NCBI GenBank assembly: GCA_907165065.1
Contig: OU015534.1
Coordinates: 15,259,686 to 15,323,685 of the forward strand
DNA from: Caprimulgus europaeus
Taxonomy: Eukaryota > Chordata > Aves > Caprimulgiformes > Caprimulgidae
DNA length: 64,000 nucleotides
Reading direction: 5' to 3'
Shown: piece after piece, positions 24,730 to 37,192 of the stretch
How positions within the stretch are numbered: the stretch's first letter is position 1
Layout: every line of letters begins with the position of its first letter
Notes under the pieces: model-generated
What the model saw: only the letters and a program-made list of their open reading frames with translations
Database searches by the model: none
What the model was told of the DNA's origin: nothing
Program-made: the position numbers and the translations under genes

Positions 24730-24775
24730 TTATATATTATTTTTTATTATTATTAATAATAATGATATTACTTCC
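24730..24775. repeat. A/T-rich low-complexity tract (ATT/AAT units)
   Basis: Short runs of ATT followed by AAT units (TTATTATTATTAATAATAAT), giving a small near-palindrome. No gene content. Confidence 0.8.
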
Positions 24776-27267
24776 ATTTTAAACAAAAAACACCCCAAAT
24801 ATAAAAAAATATGAAGCTCCATTGCAATACTCTGCCCCAGTTCTAATAGCAAGATAAAATATTGACTTGTTTCAGGAAAGCTGTTTTCTCCTTCGCTTTG
24901 AAAGATGCACATTTGTATGTGTTTATATCAAATTGTCTCAGTGAAGTAAATCCCATCAACTCCCTTATCAAGAATAATGAAAGGTTGGGATATATGAAAT
25001 GGTAGGAGGAAAAGAAGAAAAAAAAAAAGATACTACAGGTAGCTAATTGACACCTTCTGGACAGGATTAGATATCTTATAATCAACTTCACTGCCTCTAC
25101 ATCATTCTCCCTAGCAGTTACTTTTCTAGTACCACAGTACAAATACAACTCTGCTGGTTTCTACCTAGTTCCCATGTAGTTTACATTTGTATTGTCAAGA
25201 GGGCAAAAGGACCAGTTGGGTTTTTCGTATGGTTGTTGTCTGTTTTAAACACCTACTTAAATGTTAGAAAAATGAATTAATTATGGCCCTCTTCACAACT
25301 CTTAAGGAAACATTTCCAGTGCCTCGAATTGTAATTGTGCACTTTGGGCAAATTTGAGCATTTTACTACAAATTACTACAACCACATAGTAATTAGAAGC
25401 TTTTGTACTTAATAAAAGTTAGCAGTATCAAGAGTAACTTGTCTCCATAAACTTCTTGCTGTGATGCAATCCTTCACAAACTATAAGTACTATCCAGCAA
25501 GTGACTGAAGACTTGTCGGTTTTGGTTCAGTATTGTTTTTTTGTTTTGTTTTTAAACTTTTAAAGATTGTTACTCTTAAATTAGATTTTGAAAGACTATG
25601 TTGCTTTATAGATCTATGTTAACCTTAAAGTGAATAAAGCTCAAAATAAAAACTGAGGCTTACTGCCTTGGTGAGTATGAGCCAGACTTCTGTATTTCAG
25701 ATTAATCCTAGCTATTGATTTTTTTTAAAAAAAAATATTTTTCTTAAGGTAGATACTGAAGCTCTATCTAACCTGTTTTATGGTAGTCATGTATTGTGCT
25801 GGTCAATTTTTTCTTCTATATTAGAGCAATATTTTTCTCATTCCAAGAGATGTTGCAGCACACGCTTAATCAAAATAAGGATGTATATTTACAGAGCAGT
25901 TAAATCTGGATTATAATTGGCATGAAAGGCAATTGGATATCTGAGACTGTACAATATCAAACAACAGAGAGTTAGAAAAACCTCCCAAATGGTGAACTCT
26001 AGACCACTAGATGGAAAGTGACAGAGATATCCTTAGCAACTTGTTGCATAGAAAGACAGACACAAGATCATTGCTGGGAAAGGAGGCAAGAGATGAAGAT
26101 AAAGAGTGTTCAGACTACCCAGCATCAATTATCACCGTAAGAAATGTGAGCATTAAACTGCAGCTGTGACAAAATACTCAAGAAAACTTGCCTTCATTCA
26201 TATTATTTAGTATGTAGTATTATTTATCAATGAATCCTGAAAATGGTGGGGGCTTACCATTTTTCTAGGTGTTCACAGAAAGATATGTGAAGGCAAGCAT
26301 AAAAAGCAATATGGAAAACAACTGGCAAAACAGCCAGTGACTGCTCTCAGTACACAACCTTATCCACTGTGCCATACTGCCTTTGGGAAGGAAAAGACAC
26401 GAAGGGACTATGCACAACCATCTTTTCTATTCTTGATGTTATTCAGTCAGCACTAGACAGAGGTAATAAAGTGACTATACGATGTAGTGAGGGTTCATCT
26501 GGCTCACTGGTGAGGCTGCCAGCACAGTGCTTTTGCCCTGAAGGGGCTGAAAATATTTGACATCAACAACTTGATCTACTGGGACTGTGACAGCAGGTCT
26601 GTATCTTTTTAGTGCAGTGTGTCAAACTGAAGAAAATAGGGAAAGTAACAGGGGACAAATGTTTCAACCTTACAGCGCTGTGCTGTGGTGATGAGACACT
26701 ACACGCGTTATCATTTTCCCTGCCAACGCTTGCCAGGAGCAATACCTTCTGCTGTACTTATGACTTGTTTACATACATGTTCTGTTATACATTGATAAAG
26801 TCATTAATATCAACAGTTTGACTCTAAAAATTCTGTCTATTCCATTCAGAAATGTACAAATCATTTAATTGGTAGAAATAACTTTCTTAGATCAAATAAA
26901 GGATATGTAAACTTAAAGAATTTTTGAAATAATTTTGAAAGGACCTTGAGATATAATAATTGAAAAGTAAAAAAAAACTTCAGTGCATTGTTTACAAATT
27001 AAAATCGCAAGTTTCCTTAACAATACGCAACACAAAACTATCTGATAGCGCATATCTTCAAGAATCAGATAGAAGGTACATATTTTTTAAGTGACTCTCC
27101 TTTTTCTTGTATTAGTAATGATACAGGCCTGGAGTACAGTGAAATAGTTAGTGAAATAGTGTATACGGGTAATACAGAGTCCTTCCCCTTCCACATCCCC
27201 CCTGCCTCTACAAAGGCCATTTTTATTCCTCTACTTCCAGAACAGAGGAAGTCAAAATCCTGCAGAT

Positions 27268-27499
27268 AGAATCACAGAATGGTTTGGGTTGGAAGGGACC
27301 TTTAAAGGTCATTTAGTCCAACCCCCTGCAGCGATCAGGGACATCTTCAACTAGATCAGCTTGCTCAGAGCCCCATATAAACTGACCTTGAATCTTTCCA
27401 GGGATGGGGCATCTATCACCTCTCTGGCCAACCTGTTCCAGTGTTTTACCACCTGCAATGTAAAAAATTTCTTCCTTATATGTAGTCTAAATCTACCTA
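27268..27499 (-). mobile_element. CR1 LINE, 5'-truncated 3' end
   Basis: Minus-strand CR1 tail of about 230 bases. On the plus strand it starts with AGAATCACAGAATGGTTTGG and GGAAGGGACC, then AGGTCATTTAGTCCAACCCC, the usual inverted CR1 3' end. GGCCAACCTGTTCCAGTG and a decayed frame remnant at the end of ORF2 follow. The high-coordinate edge merges into a short CTAT-rich microsatellite (about 27495-27530). It is rather well preserved near the 3' end, which suggests moderate age. The plus-strand frame at 27361-27555 is an antisense shadow. Confidence 0.94.
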
Positions 27500-30050
27500 T
27501 CTATCATATATCTATCCTATTTATCTTCATTGCAAATTTCAGTTCAGTAAATTAAATAAACCAGAAAGAAAAGTTGTATTAGATCTACAAGGCATTAAAG
27601 TAGGTATGTGACTACAGGCTCCTTCAGACTCTTGCAGTGAAAATATTGTGAATAGATTTAAAATCAGATTTTTACTTTATGTTGTAATGCCTTTGTTAAT
27701 GTCTAGACATATCAATACAGTCAACAATAAGAAAAGGGATTTTACGAATCTCAGTGTCTAAAATCTTTTTAACTAGGATTAATATACAAAGATTTAATAT
27801 TCATAACAGTAATTGGAATACACAGTTAAAAAATAAGAACACTAAGCTATTTAAATACTTACATGTATATACGGCATGAGTGTCTTAGTGTCACAGTTGT
27901 ATCAACTCTTCCTATATCAAATGTTACTCTATTATGTAACTAGATCACCATAATTAATGTGATAAATTCAGAAACCTGAATCTGCTAATGGAAGATGAAG
28001 AAGAGTGTGATATTTACATATCTTTTGGAGAATGATATTGAAAGAGCAGCATTCACAGACGAACAGCACTGTTGAATATTAATAAAAATATGGTGCTCAG
28101 TTTTCCAGATAGATATACTCAGGTGGTTCTATTGCTAATTTCAGCGTGAAATAATTTGTTAATCATAAGCATACAGCTCAACACTCAGTACTATCAACAG
28201 AGTCTGCAAGTGACAAGAATTTATTTTTAATCTGGGGGGAGGGAGGTTCTGTTTAAATTAATCATGAGAGCACTTAATACATCATTTGTGGTTTTCTAAC
28301 TTAAAAGCTGTCATACAGTTTGTCACAGTTCAGAAACACCACAATAACTTAAGCAATGAGTCACATGTCATGATTAGCATCCAATGCTAAATACCCACAA
28401 CATGAAAATTATTCACTCATATCATTAAGTACTTTTTTTGGAAGTACTAAAGGAAGTACTTCCTTGGGGAACAAAGACTTGAAGGCCAAGTTTAGCAGAA
28501 TCCCTCTGGAATAAGAATTAGCGAATTAGAACCTCTAACAGTGAAACAACTCATTTTAGTAATTTTGCTTTCTATCACAGGGAATAGTTATACGTCTCGA
28601 CAATGTGAAATACAATTTTTCTTCCCTAAGAAGAGAGAATTATTCTTGTTATTTACCATGGTTTTAGGTTGACATATTTTATTTACATGTTGCTTCTTCC
28701 CATCTGAGTTTTCACACTGATGGTCCTTTGAGGAAGTTAAGTACCCCAAAGCACTACCTCTTTCAGTGTTTGTTGAATTTGAATTAAGATTCCCTGTAGT
28801 AAGTTACAAAATTGTTCAAAATTGACTCTAGGCATCCTAAGAACCCTAAAGCTTCTAAGGGATTTGTTTAAAACTAAAAACTGAGTATCTCCTGAAGGAA
28901 AACTAGATGTCAGATTTATATTAAAATGCGTTATTGTGCTTTTCGTTCTAATTGAGTTTGAAGCCAAAATGCTGCTGTTTTGCAAATGCTCCTGAAGTAT
29001 TATTTTGTTATCATTATTTTCACATAGAAAACCAACCAAAAAAACATTTTAACAAATAACAGCACCAGAACAATAGCAATTCTGGCAAATTTTCCATCCA
29101 TTATTGATATTATTTAATTATACAGATTTGTGTCAGGTATAAGTAAGAAGTTTTAATATTTATGGTGAAGCACAGTGACATTTTATAGAAATGAAGTAAA
29201 ATTATTTAACTGAGTGTCTAAGAGGACAACATTTTATTTTGAAAATTTTATCTTAACCTCAAGAATTAGATAAGAAATATGAAAAAGTAAATTATATCTG
29301 ACAATAAAGGATATATAATAATCACCAAATTTGTACCACTATTTTGCACTTTAGCAATACTAAAACACTCTTATTTAATGCTAATCAAAACAGTGAAAGC
29401 AGCCAAGATATAAGAAGCCTAAATGCACTGTTTCTTTAATCATAGAAATTTCTTGAGGACTTATACTTCCTTTGTGGACATCTAAATTTTCTTCAATACA
29501 GACTACAGTTGAATTAATTTTTCCTCTGTATGGCACCTAAATGTATATTTGATTCAAATATAAAGGGAGAGTTATTCATTTAGGGTTAGATTTTTTTATG
29601 CAAGAGTATGAGGCTGCTGCATGTTCTAAATAGAACCACAATATGAGTAATAAAGACATTGTGTAATAGATTTTCGTAATAGAAACTTTCACCTTTGAGA
29701 TTTAACCTTTTGAGACAGAAAAATGACCTAGCTATTACTTTATATTACTTTATAACTTTGTTAAAACTTTTCCTTTTAAAAATTATGTCTGGTTATCATT
29801 TATCATATACTCTATGTATGTCTTTATACGTAAATGAAATTCAGACAGGTAATGGCAACTTCCCCGAATCAAGAAAAAAACCCCACCAAACTAACCCACA
29901 GCAATTCTCCATCTTTTAAAGTAACACTATCAATACTTAAAAAGCATCCTTGGCCTTCTTCTGTGTTGTAAAAGTTGCTGAAGCAATAGGTTGTCAGAAT
30001 GATGCACACATTAGATACACCTAATAGCTCAATAGGTCTTCTAGAGATTT

Positions 30051-30072
30051 AAAAAAAAAAAAAAAAAAAAAA
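30051..30072 (+). repeat. poly(A) run
   Basis: Twenty-two consecutive A bases following GAGATTT. No recognisable retroposon body precedes the run on this strand. Confidence 0.85.
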
Positions 30073-31771
30073 GGAGTCTCTGTTCTTGTTTATCTTAATG
30101 AAGCAGAGTGTCCCAGGATTCCTTCATGGCTTTCATAAGTTAGATTTATCCCTTAGCTTTATTTTAGTATAACAAGTATAAATTGATGGATCCACTTTCA
30201 TAATTTGATTTCTCCTTCACTGATTTACTTTCAAATCAATATTTTTTTTTTTTATTTTCTAGTGCTTCAGTCCACTTCTTCACAGATAAATCAAGTAAGA
30301 GTAAACTAATCCAATTTAACATCATAAAGTTATTTCATAGCTGTACTTGGTACTTGATACAATATCAAATATTTCCTCTAAAGTTTGTTTCTTGACAATT
30401 AAAAACTTTAACAAAGCATAGGAATAGCTCCTTTCAGATTGAAGGACTAAGGCAACATTCACTCAGCTGATGTGGGAAATTGAGAGTCAATAAACTGGAG
30501 TTTCAAGATGGTCCAGCCTTCTAGGCTAAGACAGCTAACTATGACACCAAGGCTGTATATACACCAGTAAAAAAAAATGGTATAAGGAGCTTCAGCTGAA
30601 CACTCCACCTTCAATTAAGAAAGTCTGCCTAACTGAGAGACATATGGCTCACACGAAATCCAGCTCCTTCACTCCAATTCAAATGGTATCTGAGACTTAG
30701 TATCCTCAACAAGTCTGGAATGGTGGCAGTACAGGCATAGTCAGACTATGCCATACTTCATTACTTTGAGATATATCATAATATTCAGACCTTAAATATA
30801 CAAACAAGCAGAAAATCACTGCACTCAAAATTCCAATGTTGAAACTATTCAGATTCTTGAAACTAACATTTAAATTGTAAGTTTACTGAACAGATTAAAA
30901 TTCTTTTATCTCAATATCTACATGTTTGTACACTACAGGAAACAGATGGCCCTTGACATCAACCAACCTTTGGAAAAGAAAAGGAAAGGAGTTCAAATAC
31001 GAATCAAATCAGTGTGCATTTCAAGTTGCCTGTTTACACATAAATCCTTTACCAGCTCACATCTCAACCCAGTCCACTCAGAAGGAATACCTCCTCTATG
31101 TTCACTTGCATTTTAATTCTCAGTAGGAAAATAATGTAAGAAGGTCAAGCACCAGTTATAACAAAATGGTAATATACTTGAACAGTATAGAAAATAATAC
31201 ATTAGAGAAGACCATTTTTGGTGCAGCAATCCATATCAGTTATTTCACAGTATAGTTAAAGAATCCATGGAACAGGTAATTGAAAACATTTGTAATCTAG
31301 GTTATATCTTACAGGAACAGCATTTTAACTCTTTCTGTAGTGGCTAGCATAGATCCCAAAGATGCTTATTCCACAAACTACCAGTTTTTATCACCCAGTT
31401 CAGATAATTCAGGATGCTCTCATTTTCATTTTAACATCAGACTTCATTAGGTACAGAAAAATGTTTAGACTATAACATTTGTTCATATTATACTAAACAT
31501 AAACAGTAGTGGGCAAATTGGATGACATGACGGTATCAGTATAAAAGGTCTACAAACAAGCAAACACGCTTCATGAATTAATCAATTATCAGTGGGTTCT
31601 ACAGTCTATTGATAATTACATCTGTTATCAACTGACAGGATTTCCATATTTTCCATATATACAGGTATCTATTTTGAAAATGCAAAATCATTAATATATT
31701 AGAACAGAAGATGGTTTGAATGCATTTAAATGAGTATGTATTAGTAACATAAACAATGTTTAACCAAATTT

Positions 31772-31798
31772 TTATATATATATACATATATATATATG
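31772..31798. repeat. (TA)n microsatellite
   Basis: TA repeat interrupted by one C, followed by TGGAGATAAAG. Simple-sequence DNA with no coding content. Confidence 0.9.
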
Positions 31799-33359
31799 GA
31801 GATAAAGACACTTTTGTGTAATTTGTCACCGTTTATAAAATGCTTGTTAATTCATTCAATTACCACAAAACATATCTTTCTTTGTCAATTTACATACAAA
31901 TTAGAAAAGAGAGTGATTTCTTATGATGTTTCTTTTAATTAAAGGACTTTTCTCGTTTGGAAGCTAAGCACAATAGGAAGAAGGAAGTTTATATGCTTGT
32001 GATTTCAAGCAAGGATCAAGACATTGTTCCTTAGTGTGACTCATAACCAGGAATTCATATCTAGATTCCTGTTAGGTCGCACATCTGACTCATGTCCTCC
32101 TACAAGGTGTGGTGCAGGAGCTATTTGGAAAGTTACAAGACAGTAATTTTCAAACATACCAAGGAGACTTACAAAATGAGCCATTTCAGTGTCCTGGAAA
32201 TGACTAATGAGAACTATTTCAGCCATTACTTGCAAATATTCACCCTCCAAGGCAGAAGGCCATAAATACAGCAAAGATATAAGAAGGAAGGAAGTCTAAC
32301 AGCAATACAAGAGGGAGAGTAGCATGAAGCAGGTTAAACCCTTGGATGGATGTTTTACCCATGAAAAAACCTGAATTATACTTTCTAGCTACTCTTTATA
32401 GTTCTCAGAAAATCTTCCTTACTCTTCCCTTCTATATTAAGTGAATATTTGTTCTGGGGGGACTACCTAAAGAAGCAAAACAGAGAAAAACTAGAAAAAA
32501 AGAGCAATGATTATGTAGTGAACAACATATCTACATCTACATAAAAACTGTAGAAATAGCTCTACTGGTTTTTGTTTTGCTATGCTCAGAAGGTTTCCCT
32601 GGGAAACAAAACACTCATCTCTATGATATTTAACTCCCCCGATGAATAGCCATTTCATAATGAAAGTTCAATTCTGTAAATTACAACCTGATGTACTTTC
32701 TCTGCCACTAATGTCAGTTTCACTTGGTAAGTACTTGAAGAGTGGATCCCAGATTAAGTGAAAATATTCTCTCCAACACAACAACAACAAAAAGTAATTG
32801 AATACAGGTAAACAAAACTAACTGTTTTGTAGGAAGCCCACCTACTTTCAACAAGGTTGCATAAGACTGTGCTTGATTTTCATTACCACGATGTAATGTA
32901 ATCTAATAAAATTAATTATTTTCTTACAAAATTTAACCTTTGGTTCCTAAAGAGCCAATGATGTAAGACATAAATTTCAAATGAAGTCATACCAGAAGAG
33001 AAAGTAAAATATTTATGGTAATATTTTAACTGTACTTATGATATGACCAATCATTTTAACCATCCTTTTGGAAACAGGATTTATTGTCTAAAGATTTCCC
33101 AGAGAAACAGCTTCTCCTGATCAGAGCCTTATTTTTATCATCTTACTCTGCATTTAGGTAGATAAGTATCTGGGCCATGAAGTTCTTCTTGCTTTTTGGT
33201 AGTTTGCATTCAAAGGTCAAACCAATTGATTAAAAGGGCAACTAGCAAGTCCATATAATGTGGTTACACAGTGGCCCAATAGTCTCCATGTGCACCTCAT
33301 TAGGTCTAATTGCATTGAAGTGAACTGTAATTCACTGTTAATCTAAAACAGCTGAGAGG

Positions 33360-33385
33360 ATGGAGTTCACACAAAATGCAGTCAG
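33360..33385 (+). other. candidate first exon end with perfect splice donor
   Basis: An ATG at 33360 in a fair context (GAGG before, G after) is followed by 26 open bases. These end in CAG at 33383-33385, with GTAAGTAATTT directly after. The donor matches the vertebrate consensus CAG/GTAAGT perfectly. No clear acceptor lies upstream, so if real it would be a first exon. A nine-base match is expected by chance about once in a window this size on two strands, so support is weak. Confidence 0.15.
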
Positions 33386-34507
33386 GTAAGTAATTTCAAG
33401 CATGCTTTATGTCCTTGCAAATTACAGCAGAGTTAAGAGAAAGCTTGCATATTACTGACAAAATGAAAAGGCTAATAATCAGTATATCAGGCTGGAGAGA
33501 CAAAGGCATAATACCCAAGTGTAATACAATTTTTGATAGCAAAAATTACGAGATGTACACACATGAGACATCCATAGGTTTGAGTGAATACTATTCAACT
33601 CATTCCTTATCTGTTCTTGGTCTCCCCCCACTCCCCAGTCTTTATACTATTGAAAAAACAAATATAGACAATTCTGCATAAAGAATATGCAGGAATAGTG
33701 TGAACTTCTGTTTATAACTCCCCTGTGTGTTGTACAATGGCAACTTTATTGCCAGCTATCTGGGAAGCTTTATGTTCCTGAAGATAGTTTTCTTCAGATT
33801 AGGGGAAACAAAAAATAAAAATCAAATAAAATTAAACCAGTAGGCAACTCCTGAAAAACAAACTGGAAGAGAAACATAGGGATTTAAAGGCTAAACTCAA
33901 GATCTAGCCTTTGCAGCAGCATAAAATTGTTACCATACTCACTGTACTTGGCTTGCAGGACATAATCCATGCTTGACAGGTACAATGCAAGGTGTAGTGA
34001 CAGCGAGACACCTCAAAGAAGGATCCACTTTGGCTGACGTGGAAGAGGTAACTAAAGGGAACACCTCCAAAACTTCACACCCACACAAAGAAAGGCAGGA
34101 AAAAGCTTAGATGCCTACCTCAGCTAACATCTGAATATTATTACATGTTTCAGAGTAAGTCTTACAAATCAGGTATCTTTATGCTAGGTGAATGTCATAA
34201 CTTAAGCTCTTCCTGTTTCTGACCTCTTACGGCTAACTTTGCATGTCCAAGCGGAATAACTTAAAAAGGTAATGAAGATTGGTTCAAAAAGTTAAATGCC
34301 ATCACATGCCAATTTTGTACAAGACTGATAAGCTTAACCATCTAAAAATTTTAACCAGTCTAGCTGAATATTCATAACTTAATTCCTAACTGTATCACTT
34401 ATTAAAATAGAACTTTATTTAACCACATTAAGAGACCTCAGATCATGGAATGGGACTCTGCTGTGCTAATTAGCAAGAGGATAAAACCAGGCACTTCTCA
34501 GAGACTG

Positions 34508-34543
34508 AAAAAAACAAAACAAAACACAACAAAACAAACAAAC
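34508..34543 (+). repeat. A-rich (CAAAA)n tract
   Basis: Irregular CAAAA and CAAA units over about 36 bases. Low-complexity sequence with no gene content. Confidence 0.88.
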
Positions 34544-35790
34544 ATCAGGCTGGAGAAAATAGAGAGACATAAGCAGAGACAGGTGCACAAGGAAACCAGG
34601 AAGTAAGAAATGCAGCATCCACAGAACATTAATAGCCTGATATTTCTTATCATTTCTTTCATAGGCACTATACCAATGGAGAGTTTTAAGGACTTGAATT
34701 TAATGAGGTCATCTTTTAAACATTTATGTCAACTTTCAAGTACAGGGTCAACACAGAAGAAAGCCCAAAAGTGCTTGTTTGAAAATCTGACAAGTGGGCA
34801 ATGAGGGTATAAAGGAAGGTAGGAGCTGAAAACAGAAGGGTAGGACAGACTATAATGTACTCATATGTGATACAATAGAGATACAGGCTTTGTCGCAGCA
34901 TTCATTTGGACGTGATGAACTTGTCAAGGCCAGAAAAAAAGACTATTACGGCAATTGAGATATAAGATGTTAAGAGCTTGGACAAGAGTTTTAAACGTTT
35001 TCCTATCAATCCAAACAATCATCTGAGAGATGTTACTCAAAAAGGAACTACAAGAATAAGATGAAACGTAGCCAGGAAGAGATCTGAGTTGATCATGATG
35101 GATCTGGGCCTCCATGAAAGGGAAAGTGGCAGAAAAGGGAAGCTAAGAGAAAGGCTTCAGGTACAGGAAAAATGTCTGAAAAACCATTCTGGTATAGTCA
35201 TGTACAGCTGGGTTAGTCAATTCCATCAATATAGAGATGATGGTAATCACAAACAAATATTTTATTATTAAAATGTAGAAAAAAGTCCAGAGGTGACATA
35301 GAATCACAGAATCATAGAATGGTTTGGGTTGTAAGGGACCTTAAAGATCATTTAGTTCCAACCTCCCTCCCCTGAGCAGGGACACCTTCCACTAGACCAG
35401 GTTGCTCAAAGCCTCATCCAACCTGGCATTGATCACTTCCAGGGAGGGGGCATCCCTGTTCCAGTGTCTCACCACCCTCACAGTAAAGAATTTCTTCCTA
35501 ATATCTAATGTAAATCTGCGTTCTTCCAGTTACAGCCATTGCCCCTTGTTCTATCACAACCTGCCCTTGTATAAAGTCCCTCCCCAGCCTTCCTATAGGC
35601 CCCAGTCAGGTATTGTAAGGCCACTTTAAGGTGTCCTCAGAGCCTTCTTTTCTCCAGGCTGAACAGTCCCAACTCTCTCAGCCTGTCCTCATAGGAGAGT
35701 TGCTCCAGTCCTCCTCTGGACTTGCTCCAGTAGGTTCATGTCCTTCTTATATTGGGGGCCCCAGAACTGGATGCAGTACTCCAGGTGGGG

Positions 35791-36048
35791 TCACACGAGA
35801 GAGGAGTAGAGGGGGAGAATCAGCTCCCTCAACCTGCTGGCCATGCTGCATGTGATGCAGCCCAGGATACCATTGGTCTTCTGGGCTGTGAGCACACATT
35901 GCCAGCTCATGTTGAGCTTCTCATCCACCAGCATCCCCAGGTCCTTCTCCTCAGGGCTATTCTCAATCCATTCTCTACCCAGACTGTATTTTTGCTTGGG
36001 ATTTCCCTGACCCAGATGCAGGATTTTGCACTTGGTCTTGAACTTCAT
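35791..36048 (-). pseudogene. CR1 ORF2 fragment, post-palm region
   Basis: An 85-codon open frame continues the CR1 reverse transcriptase after the palm. The characteristic order is KILHLGQGNPKQKYSLG, then SPEEKDLGMLVDEKLNMSWQ, then TNGILGCITCSMASR and LILPLYSSLV. It is frame-shifted from the palm frame upstream (36064-36411). Below 35791 it runs into a stop, with further matches in other frames. The lesions show that this copy cannot make a working enzyme. Confidence 0.92.
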
Positions 36049-36063
36049 GAGGTTTGCACGGGC

Positions 36064-36411
36064 TTATCTCTCAAGCCTGTCAAGGTCCCTCTGGTTGGCA
36101 TCCCTTCCCTCAAGCGTGTTGACTGAACCACACAGCTTGGTGTTGTTGGCAAACTTGCTGAGGGTGCACTCAATCCTACTGTCCGCGTCTCCAACAAAGA
36201 TATTAAACAGTGATGGTCCCAATACCAACCCCTGAGGGACAGCACTCATCACCAGTCTCCACTTGGACATCGAGCCATTGACTGCAACAATTTGAGTATG
36301 ACCATCCAGCCAAGTCCTTATCCACTGAGTAGTCCATCCATCCAGTTCACGCCTCTCCAACTTAGAGACAAAGATGTTGTGTGGGACAGTGTCAGCTTTG
36401 TTTAGATACAA
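36064..36411 (-). pseudogene. CR1 reverse transcriptase palm fragment
   Basis: A 115-codon frame covers the heart of the CR1 reverse transcriptase. Visible landmarks are [10 protein letters not shown] (normally SKAFDTVPH-like, here lacking one residue), [28 protein letters not shown], and [16 protein letters not shown]. The last contains the catalytic box, which in active elements reads FADD or YADD. Here both aspartates are replaced by asparagine, so metal binding and polymerisation would be abolished. The first methionine is incidental. This is a dead LINE fragment with no inferred host role. Confidence 0.93.
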
Positions 36412-36840
36412 GTCTCAATAGTTTGGTAGCAGAAATAGTTTGTACACAAGATTAGAGTGCTTTTTCAATTAATAATTTTAAACTATCTGTTTCTTAAGAG
36501 AAGTCCTGCATACTTATTCTTGTGCTAAGTTAGGAGGTGAAGAATACTTTTTCCAGCTTTCCCCATTGCTTAAGTTTCCTAAAATTAGAAGAAAGATGAT
36601 GTGAGAGATGATGTTACACAAAACGTGTCCATGCGCCTGCAACTATACATATATTAATTTTTATAATATTGTATAAAAATAGAAGCTGACCATATGTAAC
36701 ACCCATGTATTTACTAGGCAGACTGACTGATAATTAAGTTTGTAAGAAGTGCTCACTCTCAAGGCATGGGAAAATATCTCAATTTACTATATGCCACATA
36801 AAGGATTTAGTGCTTTCCTCAGTTATTTATGATGATGGGA

Positions 36841-36846
36841 TTTATT
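36841..36846 (-). terminator. possible polyadenylation signal AATAAA
   Basis: AATAAA on the minus strand lies about 240 bases downstream of the stop codon of the exon-like frame at 37088-37192. The hexamer is frequent by chance in AT-rich DNA, so it counts only as context for that candidate. Confidence 0.15.
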
Positions 36847-37087
36847 TGGAACTATTGGTAAGACCTTCTTCATCACTTATGGTGGGCTATTTCTTGTAAG
36901 AAATAAAGATGTAAAGCTCTGCACTAGGCTTCACAGGTAACAAAACTGGTATTAAAAGTACACCTGATGATGACTTTCTCAGCTTCACTGAGTTTTAAAT
37001 CTCTAAAAAGGAGAGTTAACTCCCAGACTTCATTTGACCCAGGATGCAACCTTCCTCTGTCCATGTTTCTTTGCTTCAATCACGTCA

Positions 37088-37192
37088 CTAAATATCCAAA
37101 ATGTTTTTCTCACTGCTTTCAATCAAAGTCAGCATAACAGTCTCACTCGATTTCTGATGAGATTGCTTGCCCTGGAGATCCACTGTGATGAC
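37088..37192 (-). other. candidate terminal exon (acceptor, 34 codons, stop)
   Basis: On the minus strand a long pyrimidine tract ending in TTATTCTCTTTACAG forms a strong-looking splice acceptor. Directly after it, a phase-0 frame of 34 codons starts VITVDLQGKQSHQ and ends SSEKNILDI, followed by TAG at 37090-37088. A possible AATAAA lies about 240 bases downstream. The composition reads like normal protein (mixed charged, polar and hydrophobic residues). I do not recognise the family, and found no upstream coding exon of matching phase. The frame also stays open back through the pyrimidine tract, which weakens the case for an exon boundary. A coding exon, a non-coding exon and chance all remain possible. 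Confidence 0.25.

Larger units (their letters stand above)
15485..27267. other. long repeat-poor non-coding stretch
   Basis: Nearly 12 kb of AT-rich sequence without a supportable gene. It contains an AT-rich palindromic microsatellite at 23151-23202, an A/T-rich stretch at 24730-24775, and two old quasi-palindromic repeat remnants near 21604-21678 and 22419-22494. A possible minus-strand exon is at 19143-19195, and the segment 16560-16800 looks like ordered unique sequence. Open frames in this stretch (up to 118 codons at 19429-19785) show no recognisable motif. Confidence 0.55.
27500..35297. other. long repeat-poor non-coding stretch
   Basis: About 7.8 kb with no supportable gene. It includes a 22-base A run at 30051-30072, a TA microsatellite at 31772-31798 and an A-rich CAAAA tract at 34508-34543. 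A segment at 33180-33390 ends in a consensus-perfect plus-strand splice donor. Short open frames (up to 100 codons at 28737-29039) have no recognisable features. Confidence 0.55.
35298..36411 (-). mobile_element. CR1 LINE with C-terminal half of ORF2
   Basis: This is the best-preserved transposon in the window: about 1.1 kb of a minus-strand CR1. The 3' end at the low coordinate has two copies of the terminal octamer (ATAGAATCACAGAATCATAG) followed by GGACCTTAAAGATCATTTAG. Reading up the minus strand come the ORF2 C-terminus (with gaps), a frame at 36048-35791, and the reverse transcriptase palm at 36411-36064. The element is cut off at about 36411, just before the reverse transcriptase palm motifs, and the endonuclease is missing. 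Plus-strand frames at 35402-36235 are antisense to it. Confidence 0.96.

Noticed and set aside
35402..36235. Plus-strand open frames of 69 to 124 codons
   Set aside because: They are antisense to the CR1 reverse transcriptase, whose minus-strand frames have clear homology.
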